Of a stretch of DNA of 64,000 bases, positions 1 through 7,475 are shown in pieces; position 1 is the stretch's first letter, and every line of letters starts with the position of its first letter. This stretch comes from Candidatus Rifleibacteriota bacterium. Its GTDB lineage: Bacteria; Muiribacteriota; Ozemobacteria; Ozemobacterales; Ozemobacteraceae. Where the stretch lies: assembly GCA_015232575.1 (NCBI GenBank), contig JADFZL010000017.1:106351-170350 (forward strand), in the 5' to 3' direction. The position numbers were made by a program, and so were the translations under genes. The notes under the pieces are model-generated. The model worked only from the letters and a program-made list of their open reading frames with translations, was not told where the DNA came from and ran no database searches.

Positions 1-13
1 GTCCGTGTCACAA

Positions 14-682
14 TTATTGAGAAGATACGATTGTTTCAACTACCAGACTGGCGTTTCTGATTTTTACTCCTCTGATTTTTGTACCTCTCGGAATATATTC
101 TCCATCAGAGGTTACATCTATTCTGTCATCACCGAATTTGGCTGTTCCGGATGGTCTCAGATCGCACACAGTTACGCCTTCAACACCCACAAAGCGTGAA
201 TGATCTTCAGTTGCGGCATATCCATCTTCAACTGTTATTCTTGTTTCAAGAACAAACTTTTTTCCAAGCGAAGTATGCGGAAACACATACAGCATCCAGA
301 GTATAAAAGCAATTGACCCGGTAAGAGTAATGATCGTAAACACAATAGCTATATTAGTTTCGAGTTTCCAGAAGGCAAGAGCAAGTCCTCCAATGATTAA
401 GGCAATGGCGGCAAACCCTGCAACACCGAAACCCGGAAGAATTGCTACTTCCAGAAATAGCAGAATGAAACCTGCGAGAAGCATTCCAAGTACAATCATG
501 CTGATGGTAAGCCTGTCAGGCTCACCGACCGAACGCGACAATGGCGAAGTAGCTGTGGCAGACTGTTTTAAAGGAATAATGTCCTTTTCTTCAGCGGTCT
601 GGGCAAATAAAACACCTGTGCACAGGCAATTAAAAACAAATGCAGCAATGAGAATGAAAAATACAGGATTTCGCGTTTTCAA
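14..682 (-). CDS. NfeD-like membrane protein, short form
   Basis: A 222-residue protein with a signal-like hydrophobic start (residues 8-27), a hydrophobic block of about three membrane segments (roughly 58-135), and a C-terminal soluble domain (about 145-220). The C-terminal part, with the run VEGVTVCDLRPSGTAKFGD, is typical of the OB-fold NfeD domain that follows membrane helices in this family. It has no ClpP-like protease domain, so it is the short NfeD type. It lies 14 bases downstream of the long NfeD protease gene on the same strand and probably shares its transcript. NfeD proteins are linked to SPFH/stomatin partners in membrane quality control, but no SPFH gene is visible here. The stop codon lies only 14 bases from the window edge, so downstream partners are out of view. 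Confidence 0.85.
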   Translation of the reverse strand: MKTRNPVFFILIAAFVFNCLCTGVLFAQTAEEKDIIPLKQSATATSPLSRSVGEPDRLTISMIVLGMLLAGFILLFLEVAILPGFGVAGFAAIALIIGGLALAFWKLETNIAIVFTIITLTGSIAFILWMLYVFPHTSLGKKFVLETRITVEDGYAATEDHSRFVGVEGVTVCDLRPSGTAKFGDDRIDVTSDGEYIPRGTKIRGVKIRNASLVVETIVSSQ

Positions 683-696
683 TTTTATTCCTCTTG

Positions 697-2058
697 TCAG
701 ACTTTTATAGGGCGAACTACGATTTTAGTACCTTCAACTTTTACAACCATCACCGGAGTGCTTTTTTCGACAAAATCACCATCAGTAACAACATCATACC
801 TTTCCGCACCAATTTTTACTATACCCGATGGGTGAAGAGGCGAAACAGATATTCCCTCAAGCTTGAGAAGATGGTCAAACTGATTCAGTTCTGTAGCAAC
901 AAAACCTGCTTCAGTTGTCATTTCCGTCTTCAGAATAAACCGGTCAAAAAGTTTTATCTTTGGAGCCAGCCAATAAAGCATTACTATCATTACTGTTGAA
1001 AATCCTGATATTTCTGCAACGGCATAAACCGCCTTGTACACTCCACCAAAAATAATTATAATACTGCCAGACACAGCAAGAATTCCCAAAATGCCGGTTA
1101 TACCAAAACCTGGAATTACGAAACACTCAAGGCCAAGAAGAAATGAACCGACAGCAAAAAGAAGTATTGCTTCAAATCCGGCAAGATATGCAAATAAATG
1201 ACCGCCGAAGAATAGAACCAGGCACATTATCCCTGCATAACCAAGTATTCCCCAGCCGAAAACGAAGAGTTCAAGTATGATTGCCCAAACACCAATTGTA
1301 AAAAGAATCGGGGAAATAGTCGGATCGGTGAGATATCTTGCAATAAGTTCACCAGAAGTCGGCTCGACTTTTTCTAATGGGTCAGCTTCAATGTTAAGAA
1401 ATCTGAGTGCGTATTCCATAGATGAAACAATCTGATCGCAGTAACCGTGATTATATGCAGTTTCGGAAGTAAGAGTAAGAATTTCACCGCGTTTAACTAA
1501 ACCGGGGATGGTATCATGATCTTTGTCAACCATTGCTCCGGCAAGCGGCTTTGGACGGCGTCGATGTTCAGCAGTTGATTCGAATTCGCCTCTCAAAGCA
1601 GATACATATTTAGCTTCGGCCGCTGTAACTCCGCCACCCATTAACAGAACTGGCGTAGCAGCTCCCATATCTGATCCTGGTTCCATGACTATCTTTTGGC
1701 ACGAAATGGCAATAAGTGCCGCTGCTGAAATTGCTCGCCCTTTAATATATGCCAGAGTTGGAATTGGACATGCAAGAAGGGCATCTTTCATTTCCTGAGC
1801 CGGTACAAGCATTCCTCCATTTGAGTTTATTTCGAGTACAACCATGACCGCACGATCTTTTTCTGCCTTGCGAAGCATTCTTTGAAGGAAGAAAGACAAT
1901 CCGTTGTCAACAATACCTTTAATCGGAATATGAAGAACTTTACCCTTCAGCAACTGAACATTCTGGGTATTGGTTCCCTGAGCAAAAACTGCTGCAGAAA
2001 GGGCGACAAGCATCAGTAACAACAATACAATTCTGCTCTCAAAAATGTTTCTGTACAT
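697..2058 (-). CDS. NfeD-family membrane-bound ClpP-class serine protease (long form)
   Basis: A 453-residue protein with a signal peptide (residues 8-26, ending VFAQ), a ClpP/SppA-like protease domain (about 35-235), four to five membrane segments (about 250-375), and a C-terminal NfeD OB-fold domain (about 390-450). The EINSNGG motif near 76-82 and GRAISAAA at 107-114, with Ser111 as the probable nucleophile, match the Ser/Lys-type protease of long NfeD proteins. The ends of this OB domain and of the short NfeD downstream are clearly related (HPSGIVKIG here, RPSGTAKFG there). The predicted role is cleavage of membrane or stomatin-like substrates at the cell membrane. A good ribosome site (GGAGG) precedes the ATG, and a promoter-like TTGTTT-N17-TATAAT lies just upstream. 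Confidence 0.9.
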   Translation of the reverse strand: MYRNIFESRIVLLLLMLVALSAAVFAQGTNTQNVQLLKGKVLHIPIKGIVDNGLSFFLQRMLRKAEKDRAVMVVLEINSNGGMLVPAQEMKDALLACPIPTLAYIKGRAISAAALIAISCQKIVMEPGSDMGAATPVLLMGGGVTAAEAKYVSALRGEFESTAEHRRRPKPLAGAMVDKDHDTIPGLVKRGEILTLTSETAYNHGYCDQIVSSMEYALRFLNIEADPLEKVEPTSGELIARYLTDPTISPILFTIGVWAIILELFVFGWGILGYAGIMCLVLFFGGHLFAYLAGFEAILLFAVGSFLLGLECFVIPGFGITGILGILAVSGSIIIIFGGVYKAVYAVAEISGFSTVMIVMLYWLAPKIKLFDRFILKTEMTTEAGFVATELNQFDHLLKLEGISVSPLHPSGIVKIGAERYDVVTDGDFVEKSTPVMVVKVEGTKIVVRPIKV

Positions 2059-2085
2059 ATTCCTCCAAAAATCAAGACTTCGTAT

Positions 2086-2114
2086 ATTATATCTTTTGCG
2101 GGCAAAACAAACAA
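2086..2114 (-). promoter_or_regulatory. Candidate sigma-70 promoter for the NfeD pair
   Basis: On the minus strand the sequence reads TTGTTT (2114-2109), 17 bases, then TATAAT (2091-2086), about 28 bases upstream of the protease gene start. The -35 end abuts the terminator hairpin of the preceding HIT/rpsU operon. Confidence 0.55.
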
Positions 2115-2139
2115 CCCGCGAAATAAAAAAATCGCGGGT
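2114..2139 (-). terminator. Terminator of the HIT-rpsU operon
   Basis: A perfect 8-bp inverted repeat ACCCGCGA/TCGCGGGT around a 10-base A/T loop starts 30 bases past the rpsU stop. On the minus strand it is followed by a T-rich run (TTGTTTGTTTT), which fits an intrinsic terminator. Confidence 0.75.
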
Positions 2140-2168
2140 GGAATTTCAATTAAAGAAAATCGGGAAAA

Positions 2169-2351
2169 CTATCTCCGCCTTCGCTGTTTGCGTCGGGCTT
2201 CTGCGGCTTTCCTCTTCTGCTTTTCACTCGGCTTTTCATAAGCTCTGCGACGTTTTATCTCCTTGATTATACCCGCTTCCTGACACTTCTTCTGGAAACG
2301 TTTCAAGGCTTTCTCCAAGGGTTCATCTTTAAGTACTCTAACTTCTGCCAT
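2169..2351 (-). CDS. rpsU: 30S ribosomal protein bS21
   Basis: A 60-residue, very basic protein beginning MAEVRVLKDEPLEKALKRF and ending in an arginine/lysine-rich tail (RRKQRRRR). This is the full length and typical sequence of bS21, a small-subunit protein near the mRNA exit channel that influences initiation. It sits 31 bases downstream of the HIT gene on the same strand, with a strong promoter before the HIT gene and a hairpin terminator after rpsU, so the two genes form a compact operon. A purine-rich GGGGGG run just before the start can act as the ribosome site. Confidence 0.95.
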   Translation of the reverse strand: MAEVRVLKDEPLEKALKRFQKKCQEAGIIKEIKRRRAYEKPSEKQKRKAAEARRKQRRRR

Positions 2352-2382
2352 TCTTTTTCACCCCCCCTCCAACATGGAATAT

Positions 2383-2724
2383 TCAGCCCGGAGGCCAGAC
2401 CATTCTTCTTTTTCCAAGGACATGGAAATGAAGATGACCAACTGTCTGACCGCCGTTCTCCCCGCAATTGATGACAACTCTGAAACCTTCTTCCAGTTTC
2501 TCATTCTCTGCGATCTTTTGAATCGCAGTAAAGACCTTGTTGAGAAGAACCGGTTCAGAAGCAGCTTTGTCAAGAAGGCTGGGGATATGCTGCGTCGGAA
2601 CAACAAGCACATGTACAGGTGCCTGAGGTGAAATATCACTGAACGCAACGACATCTTCATTCTGGAAGACGAGAGTTGCAGGGATTTCACGCTTTGCAAT
2701 TTTACAAAATATACAATTATTCAT
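2383..2724 (-). CDS. HIT-family nucleotide hydrolase (HinT-like)
   Basis: A 113-residue protein starting MNNCIFCKIAKREIPA, with the zinc-binding-type CxxC (FCKI region), DISPQAPVHVLVVPTQHI, and the family signature HLHFHVLG near the C-terminus (HxHxH, residues about 98-102). Length and order fit the HinT branch of the HIT superfamily, which hydrolyses nucleoside phosphoramidates and acyl-adenylates in the cytoplasm. It is the first gene of a two-gene operon with rpsU. The start is supported by a sigma-70 promoter about 15 bases upstream of the ATG region; the leader is therefore short. Histidine triad residues look intact. Confidence 0.92.
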   Translation of the reverse strand: MNNCIFCKIAKREIPATLVFQNEDVVAFSDISPQAPVHVLVVPTQHIPSLLDKAASEPVLLNKVFTAIQKIAENEKLEEGFRVVINCGENGGQTVGHLHFHVLGKRRMVWPPG

Positions 2725-2737
2725 AACAGGTTTGACG

Positions 2738-2766
2738 ATTATAAACCTTCAAAAAAAAAAAGTCAA
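2738..2766 (-). promoter_or_regulatory. Sigma-70 promoter of the HIT-rpsU operon
   Basis: The minus strand reads TTGACT (2766-2761), exactly 17 bases that are almost all T, then TATAAT (2743-2738). This is one mismatch from consensus and lies directly upstream of the HIT gene start. Confidence 0.8.
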
Positions 2767-2903
2767 CTTAATTGAATATTTTTTCTCCAAAATAAATGCT
2801 GTTAAAATACGTGGAAAATAAGATATTTTATTATGTTGTTTTCTAATGAAACCTCTGGTAAATATTTGACAAAATTGGATATTTCATTTTAATTCAAGCC
2901 AGT

Positions 2904-4136
2904 TTATCCTTTTGCAACCTTCATTTCCATTACCATGTAGTGTCTATTACTGAACGAAGTTATACGATTTTTTGAAACTCCAATGAAAGACTTTCCAAAC
3001 ATATCAAAAAGATTTGAAGATATGTTTAACTGTGGAAGTCTGCCAAAAATCTTTTCGCCGTCAAACAGAAAGGACAACTGCACCGGAGACGCGAAATCGC
3101 CGGTTGATGTAAAATCGCCGCCGCTTGGCATATATGCATAGACGGCTTTCCGGCCTTTAAGAAGCTCAATGAGAGTGTTCTCGGACTCAAGAATCAGTAT
3201 GTTTTTCAACCCCGGAGATGGGACACCGTCATAAGCTGAAACAGCGCTTCCAGTGTGGGAAAACCCATACTGCTGAGCATTTTTTTTATCAGTATATGGT
3301 GATACAATCGTTCCGTTTCTGATCAGGTCAATTTTGTAATCTTTGTTGACGCAGCCTTCATCGTCGAAAAAGGGTCCGGAATAATCGTCAGGATGAAGCG
3401 ATTGTACAAGTGAAAAGTTATCGTTAAAAACTTTTTTCTGCATTTTATCGCTGAATATGGAGCTTTTCATACCTATTTTCTGTCCACTGAGTCCTTCAAT
3501 AATTTTTTTGAACGCAAGGTCTGATGCCGTTGAAAATATGACAGGAATGGTTTCTTCTAACGGAAGATCGACCTTATTTCGATATCCATTGCAGATTTCT
3601 TCGATTCCTTTCAAAACCTTTCCCCGATCATAGTCCCTGATTTCTTCTTCCCAATATCCATCAAAAATATTCGATGAAGTTTTTTCTTTAAAAAGCAAAA
3701 CAATGTTTAAAAGTGAAGAACGGTGAGACAAATCAAGCTTCTGATCGTTGCACAGTGAAGTCTCTTCATCAGAATATGTAACTTTATGGGAAAAAATAAA
3801 GTCTGGAAATTCCCTGCGAAGATGTTCAAGAAGAAATTCTGTTTCTTCAACCAGTTTATCCTCTGAAATGCCTGATAATTTTATTTCGGATTTTTCAGTA
3901 TGGTTGCTCGAAACATCGCAGGGATAGGCTATTTTTAATCCAAGTGCTTCAATAGCTTTCTTTTCCAATTCATCATGATTGAAGTTTCCCAGAGCTCCGG
4001 CTACGCCTATTGATTTTCCGTCATAAACCCTCATGCCTGTCTTAATTATGTTTTTCCGATTTATTCCATCAATTTGTGTTTGTACAATATCAATAGTAGT
4101 AGTATGACTTTTCTTTTCGAAAATTTCATTTATCAT
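2904..4136 (-). CDS. TldE/PmbA-family subunit of a TldD-TldE type protease
   Basis: A 410-residue protein of the TldD/PmbA (U62) family. The N-terminal half carries the family pattern RVYDGKSIGVAGALGN, and the C-terminal half contains SPYTDKKNAQQYGFSHTGSA and PSGGDFTSTGDFASPVQL. It lacks the HExxxH metal site seen in its partner, as expected for TldE, the non-catalytic or structural partner. TldD/TldE complexes degrade unstructured peptides and mature some ribosomally made peptides. The gene starts 7 bases after tldD and is cotranscribed. No export signal is visible, while the partner TldD has a Tat leader; either TldE is carried along in a folded complex, or one of the two assignments of location is wrong. 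Confidence 0.88.
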   Translation of the reverse strand: MINEIFEKKSHTTTIDIVQTQIDGINRKNIIKTGMRVYDGKSIGVAGALGNFNHDELEKKAIEALGLKIAYPCDVSSNHTEKSEIKLSGISEDKLVEETEFLLEHLRREFPDFIFSHKVTYSDEETSLCNDQKLDLSHRSSLLNIVLLFKEKTSSNIFDGYWEEEIRDYDRGKVLKGIEEICNGYRNKVDLPLEETIPVIFSTASDLAFKKIIEGLSGQKIGMKSSIFSDKMQKKVFNDNFSLVQSLHPDDYSGPFFDDEGCVNKDYKIDLIRNGTIVSPYTDKKNAQQYGFSHTGSAVSAYDGVPSPGLKNILILESENTLIELLKGRKAVYAYMPSGGDFTSTGDFASPVQLSFLFDGEKIFGRLPQLNISSNLFDMFGKSFIGVSKNRITSFSNRHYMVMEMKVAKG

Positions 4137-4143
4137 TGTGTTC

Positions 4144-5598
4144 TTACCTCACATCCATCTCTTTAACGCGAACGAACGGACCACCAAAATTTACAGGCAA
4201 TGGATACTGTGCCATTTTGCCACATCCCCCGCGCCCGAGTCCCCTCACTTCCACAACGTCTGATACTCCATCAACAAGATTCAGGGTTTCGAATACGTTT
4301 CCGGAAATAACCGAAATCTGCACCGGCTCCTGTACCTTTCCGTCGCGAATTTTATATGCTCTCAGAGGAGCAATGGTAAACGTTGACATTCCGCTCCCAT
4401 GTTTCAAAGTATCTATAAAGAACCCGTCCCTGATATGTGAAATAAGCTGTTCCTTTGTTTCATTGCCTGGTTTAATATAAGTGCTTGTCATTCTTACTAT
4501 GGGCTCAAATGTAAAATCCAGTGCGCGGGAATTGCCGGTCGTAGCTTCACCGAGAATACCAGCGGTTTTTGCTGAATGCAATCTTCCCGCCAACACACCA
4601 TTTCTGATTAAATATGTCTCTTGTGATCTGTTTCCGTCATCGTCGAATTGAATATAACCAGTTCCAGGATAATTGCCGTCATCTACGATAGAAAGAATCT
4701 CTGAACCTACTTTTTTTCCGACAGTCCATTCTTTCATCATTGTTTCATCGCCGATCATGAAATCGGCTTCGCTTTTATGTCCGAAGCTTTCATGAGCAAA
4801 AACTCCTGCTACTGCAGGAGAAAGAACAACCGGATATTTACCAGGTTTTACCGGAACAGCTTGCGTAAGAAAAACTTCACCGAGTTTAATTCTTTCATTG
4901 AGAAGGTTTGAATCAGCTTTTTTTTCGAGTTCCTCAAATGTGTTGCATCCTCCGTCAAACATTTCTGAGAAATTTTTATCGCCCTGAATAAATGTCATAG
5001 CGACAGCAAAACCGACAGTCTGGAAATCAAATATCAGATTTGTACCTTTACTCGAAAAGATTTTCTTTACACGCCTGTTATCGTTGTAGGACATTGACCA
5101 GTCTTTAATCAACTCATATTTTCCAAGCGAAGGAATAAATCTTTCAAGAATATCAAGTTTGCTTTTTTGTGGAATGCTGGAAATATCAGCATCTCCGAAC
5201 CTGATAAAATTGCCTGTATTTACCTGGAAGGCTTTCACAATAGCATTAGCTGCAATCTTCGGGTCAGGTTTTGCCATTTTTGCCAGCAGATCAATTTCGC
5301 CCTGTATTCCGGCTAAATCTGTGGTAGCGCTTGTATACCATCGCTTACCATCGAATACTCTTATGAACGCCCCTTGATATTTTCTCTCCCGAAGTTGCTC
5401 CAATGTTCCATTGCGATTTAAAATCGCTGTTTCAAATGAATCCTCAATTCTTACGTCGGTAAATAAACCTTCTGGAAACACGTATGGGATTTCAGCAGCT
5501 TTTTTTTCAATTTCACTCTTTCCAAAAACAGTTTTTGATCCTATAGCTGCAGTTATTATGGCGGCTCCGGACATTTTGATGAAGTCTCTTCTATTCAC
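4144..5598 (-). CDS. tldD: TldD-family metalloprotease with Tat signal
   Basis: A 484-residue TldD-family protein. The metal site HESFGH (residues 269-274, HExxxH type) is intact and lies within AHESFGHKSEAD, a family signature. The C-terminal part has RDGFFIDTLKHGSGMSTFT and GVSDVVEVRGLGRGGCG, also typical. Unlike the well-known cytosolic enzyme, it begins MNRRDFIKMSGAAIITAA, a classic twin-arginine leader (RRDFIK followed by a hydrophobic stretch). The start codon is GTG with a weak ribosome site, and no better start lies close by. It heads a two-gene unit with the TldE-like gene. Inference: it acts outside the cytoplasmic membrane on peptides or envelope proteins. Confidence 0.9.
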   Translation of the reverse strand: MNRRDFIKMSGAAIITAAIGSKTVFGKSEIEKKAAEIPYVFPEGLFTDVRIEDSFETAILNRNGTLEQLRERKYQGAFIRVFDGKRWYTSATTDLAGIQGEIDLLAKMAKPDPKIAANAIVKAFQVNTGNFIRFGDADISSIPQKSKLDILERFIPSLGKYELIKDWSMSYNDNRRVKKIFSSKGTNLIFDFQTVGFAVAMTFIQGDKNFSEMFDGGCNTFEELEKKADSNLLNERIKLGEVFLTQAVPVKPGKYPVVLSPAVAGVFAHESFGHKSEADFMIGDETMMKEWTVGKKVGSEILSIVDDGNYPGTGYIQFDDDGNRSQETYLIRNGVLAGRLHSAKTAGILGEATTGNSRALDFTFEPIVRMTSTYIKPGNETKEQLISHIRDGFFIDTLKHGSGMSTFTIAPLRAYKIRDGKVQEPVQISVISGNVFETLNLVDGVSDVVEVRGLGRGGCGKMAQYPLPVNFGGPFVRVKEMDVR

Positions 5599-6082
5599 GA
5601 TGTCAGCATAAACCTCTCTTTTCTGAAGTTTTGATAACGGTAAGAGTAGTTTAATTCCAGTTCTTGACTTGATAGTATATTTGGGGAAGGTTTTTTACAA
5701 GTTTTTTATTCGGATATTGAAACAGAGAAATTCTATATTTCATACTTGAGAGGCTGTTGTACAATTCCGACTTTCCACAAAGAACAAAACATGAAAATGG
5801 CTGGAAAACATTTATACTCTTTAATTACGCAACAAGCTCTTCAGGAAAATTTTTGGGAAAAAGCAATGACTCGAAAAATTGGAATAGTTCTCTTCGGTAA
5901 AAAAAAGAACCTTTCATTGAAATGCACTTGCAAAAGCATAGGAAATATGTTCTTTAATGAGGCTTTCTGAAAATTAATTGCTAAGTCGGTAGCGGCTAAG
6001 GAGATATTGGTAAATTCCGAAAAAGCTTTATTACTTAGAACAGGTTCCAGTTCTTGCGTTTGCATAATTTACAGGAGGTTTT
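5599..6082. other. Divergent intergenic region with no recognised element
   Basis: This 484-base A/T-rich stretch separates tldD (minus) from the aerolysin-like gene (plus). It should hold promoters for both. I see no convincing -35/-10 pair, RNA gene or member of the repeat families found elsewhere. A 12-base direct repeat TTCCAGTTCTTG occurs at 5655 and 6045. A possible reading frame at 5746-5970 lacks a ribosome site and resembles nothing known. Confidence 0.5.
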
Positions 6083-7363
6083 ATGAAGAAATCGATTGCT
6101 TTAATTTTGTTTTTGGGGTTTTCGTTTGGATGTTGTTTCCAGACTGAATTGTTTGCCAAAGATGCTGCTGTAATTTCGGATATTGGGACGTTCATCTGCG
6201 ACACTTTGAATGCCAATGTTGATAAAATAGCGGACAAGGATCTTCGAGACAAACTCAAGAGTGGCTATGTTGTCGCCAATGCGTCATTCACAGGATCCGC
6301 GGAAGGAATAGATTTTAAATTCGATTTTCCCACCGGAATTACCATGAAAGACGGTGAACTGCAGATGGATGAAAAACTCTTAGCTGCCCCGGAACAGATC
6401 AACACTATTGATCTGGTCAATCATTCCAGCATTGATCAAACAATAAGCACCGATCTTTCTGAATCTACATCAGATACCAATTCCCTTAATATCACGGCCG
6501 GTATTACAGAAACTTTACAAGCGGGTGCGGGCGGGATAAAGTGTGGTCTTGAAATTGAACAATCCATAGCGTATGGCCACGAATGGACAAAAGAAAAATC
6601 CTGGTCTGCCTCTTTAGCTATGACTGTACCAGCCAAGATGAAGGGTAAAGCCAGTCTCTTTGTGAAGAAGGGAAAATTCGACATTCCATATACCTACAAT
6701 CTTGTTTTATCCGGAAACGTAGAATTTGATTTGATTCCTGCTCCCAAGCCTGAATGGGGAATTGTAGTTTATCAGGACAGAAATTTCAACAAAACTAACA
6801 AAGGGAAGTCAACGTCTGGAAGAAGTCATTCTTTCCTTTTTAAAGATGAGGATAAAAAGGGGAATTGGCATTTTAGTATTCCCAATCTCAAAGAAGCGAA
6901 TACTAAACTCAATGACAGAATTTCTTCAGTCGAATTAATCGGAAATGTCACAGCAACCCTGTATCAACATTACGATTATAATAAAGATAAAAAAGGAGCC
7001 AGGGAACTTACTCTCGACGAGTCAATGGAATTTATCGGAAATAAATTAAATAACAGGGTTTCATCTATGAAGGTATCTCTAAAGGGTGGAGAAAAATATA
7101 AGAAGGTTAAGCTTGAAAAATTGCTTAATCCAAGTTATTTCCGAGTTCACACTGAGGGAACATGGTCGGGTGTCAATTGCCAAAGAGCATACGGTCAGGT
7201 TGAGGACGCTGTTCCTCTTATTGAAGCAGTGAAAGTTGCTAAATCCAGTTCAGGAGCACCAGATAACGCCCTAAAACCAAAAATGGCCCTCCAAAGCAAG
7301 CCCGGTTCGACTGGTCTGAAACCTGGACAGCAATTTCCACTGAAACAATCCACAAAAAAGTAA
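6083..7363 (+). CDS. Secreted aerolysin-like pore-forming domain fused to a beta-gamma-crystallin domain
   Basis: A 426-residue protein with a signal peptide (residues 1-25). Residues about 105-215 look like the transmembrane/stem part of aerolysin/ETX-MTX2 toxins: long Ser/Thr-rich strands (STDLSESTSDTNSLNITAG), alternating Thr/Gly/Glu strands, the SWSASLAMTVPAKMKGKASL stretch and GKFDIPYTYNL. Residues about 224-332 look like a two-motif beta-gamma-crystallin domain: VVYQDRNF starts one Greek key, NDRISS (277-282) closes it, TLYQHYDYN starts the second and NNRVSS (323-328) closes it. Both hexamers fit the N/D-N/D-x-x-S/T-S calcium-binding pattern. The tail (333-426) is unassigned. AGGAGG lies 5 bases before the ATG. 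Family assignments rest on motif reading, without a search. Confidence 0.7.
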   Translation: MKKSIALILFLGFSFGCCFQTELFAKDAAVISDIGTFICDTLNANVDKIADKDLRDKLKSGYVVANASFTGSAEGIDFKFDFPTGITMKDGELQMDEKLLAAPEQINTIDLVNHSSIDQTISTDLSESTSDTNSLNITAGITETLQAGAGGIKCGLEIEQSIAYGHEWTKEKSWSASLAMTVPAKMKGKASLFVKKGKFDIPYTYNLVLSGNVEFDLIPAPKPEWGIVVYQDRNFNKTNKGKSTSGRSHSFLFKDEDKKGNWHFSIPNLKEANTKLNDRISSVELIGNVTATLYQHYDYNKDKKGARELTLDESMEFIGNKLNNRVSSMKVSLKGGEKYKKVKLEKLLNPSYFRVHTEGTWSGVNCQRAYGQVEDAVPLIEAVKVAKSSSGAPDNALKPKMALQSKPGSTGLKPGQQFPLKQSTKK

Positions 7364-7422
7364 AAGGGTTGGAATATTCCCCATTTCAGCCCCCCAGGCA
7401 GATGAAAGGTGTTTATCTGCAC

Positions 7423-7455
7423 AGAAGCCCTAAGACTGTTGGTCTTAGGGCTTCT
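7423..7455 (+). terminator. Strong hairpin between convergent genes
   Basis: A perfect 13-bp inverted repeat (AGAAGCCCTAAGA / TCTTAGGGCTTCT) with a 7-base loop lies between the stop of the aerolysin-like gene and the stop of the convergent protease gene. It is followed by TCATTATAT on the plus strand, so termination could serve both directions. Confidence 0.7.
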
Positions 7456-7475
7456 TCATTATATAGATTCATGGT

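Noticed and set aside
5746..5970. Short frame between tldD and the aerolysin-like gene
   Set aside because: TTG start without ribosome site, no recognisable features and an overlapping frame on the other strand; treated as noncoding.
5655..6056. 12-base direct repeat TTCCAGTTCTTG flanking about 390 bases
   Set aside because: Could suggest an insertion with target duplication, but no terminal inverted repeats or gene lie between them; probably chance.
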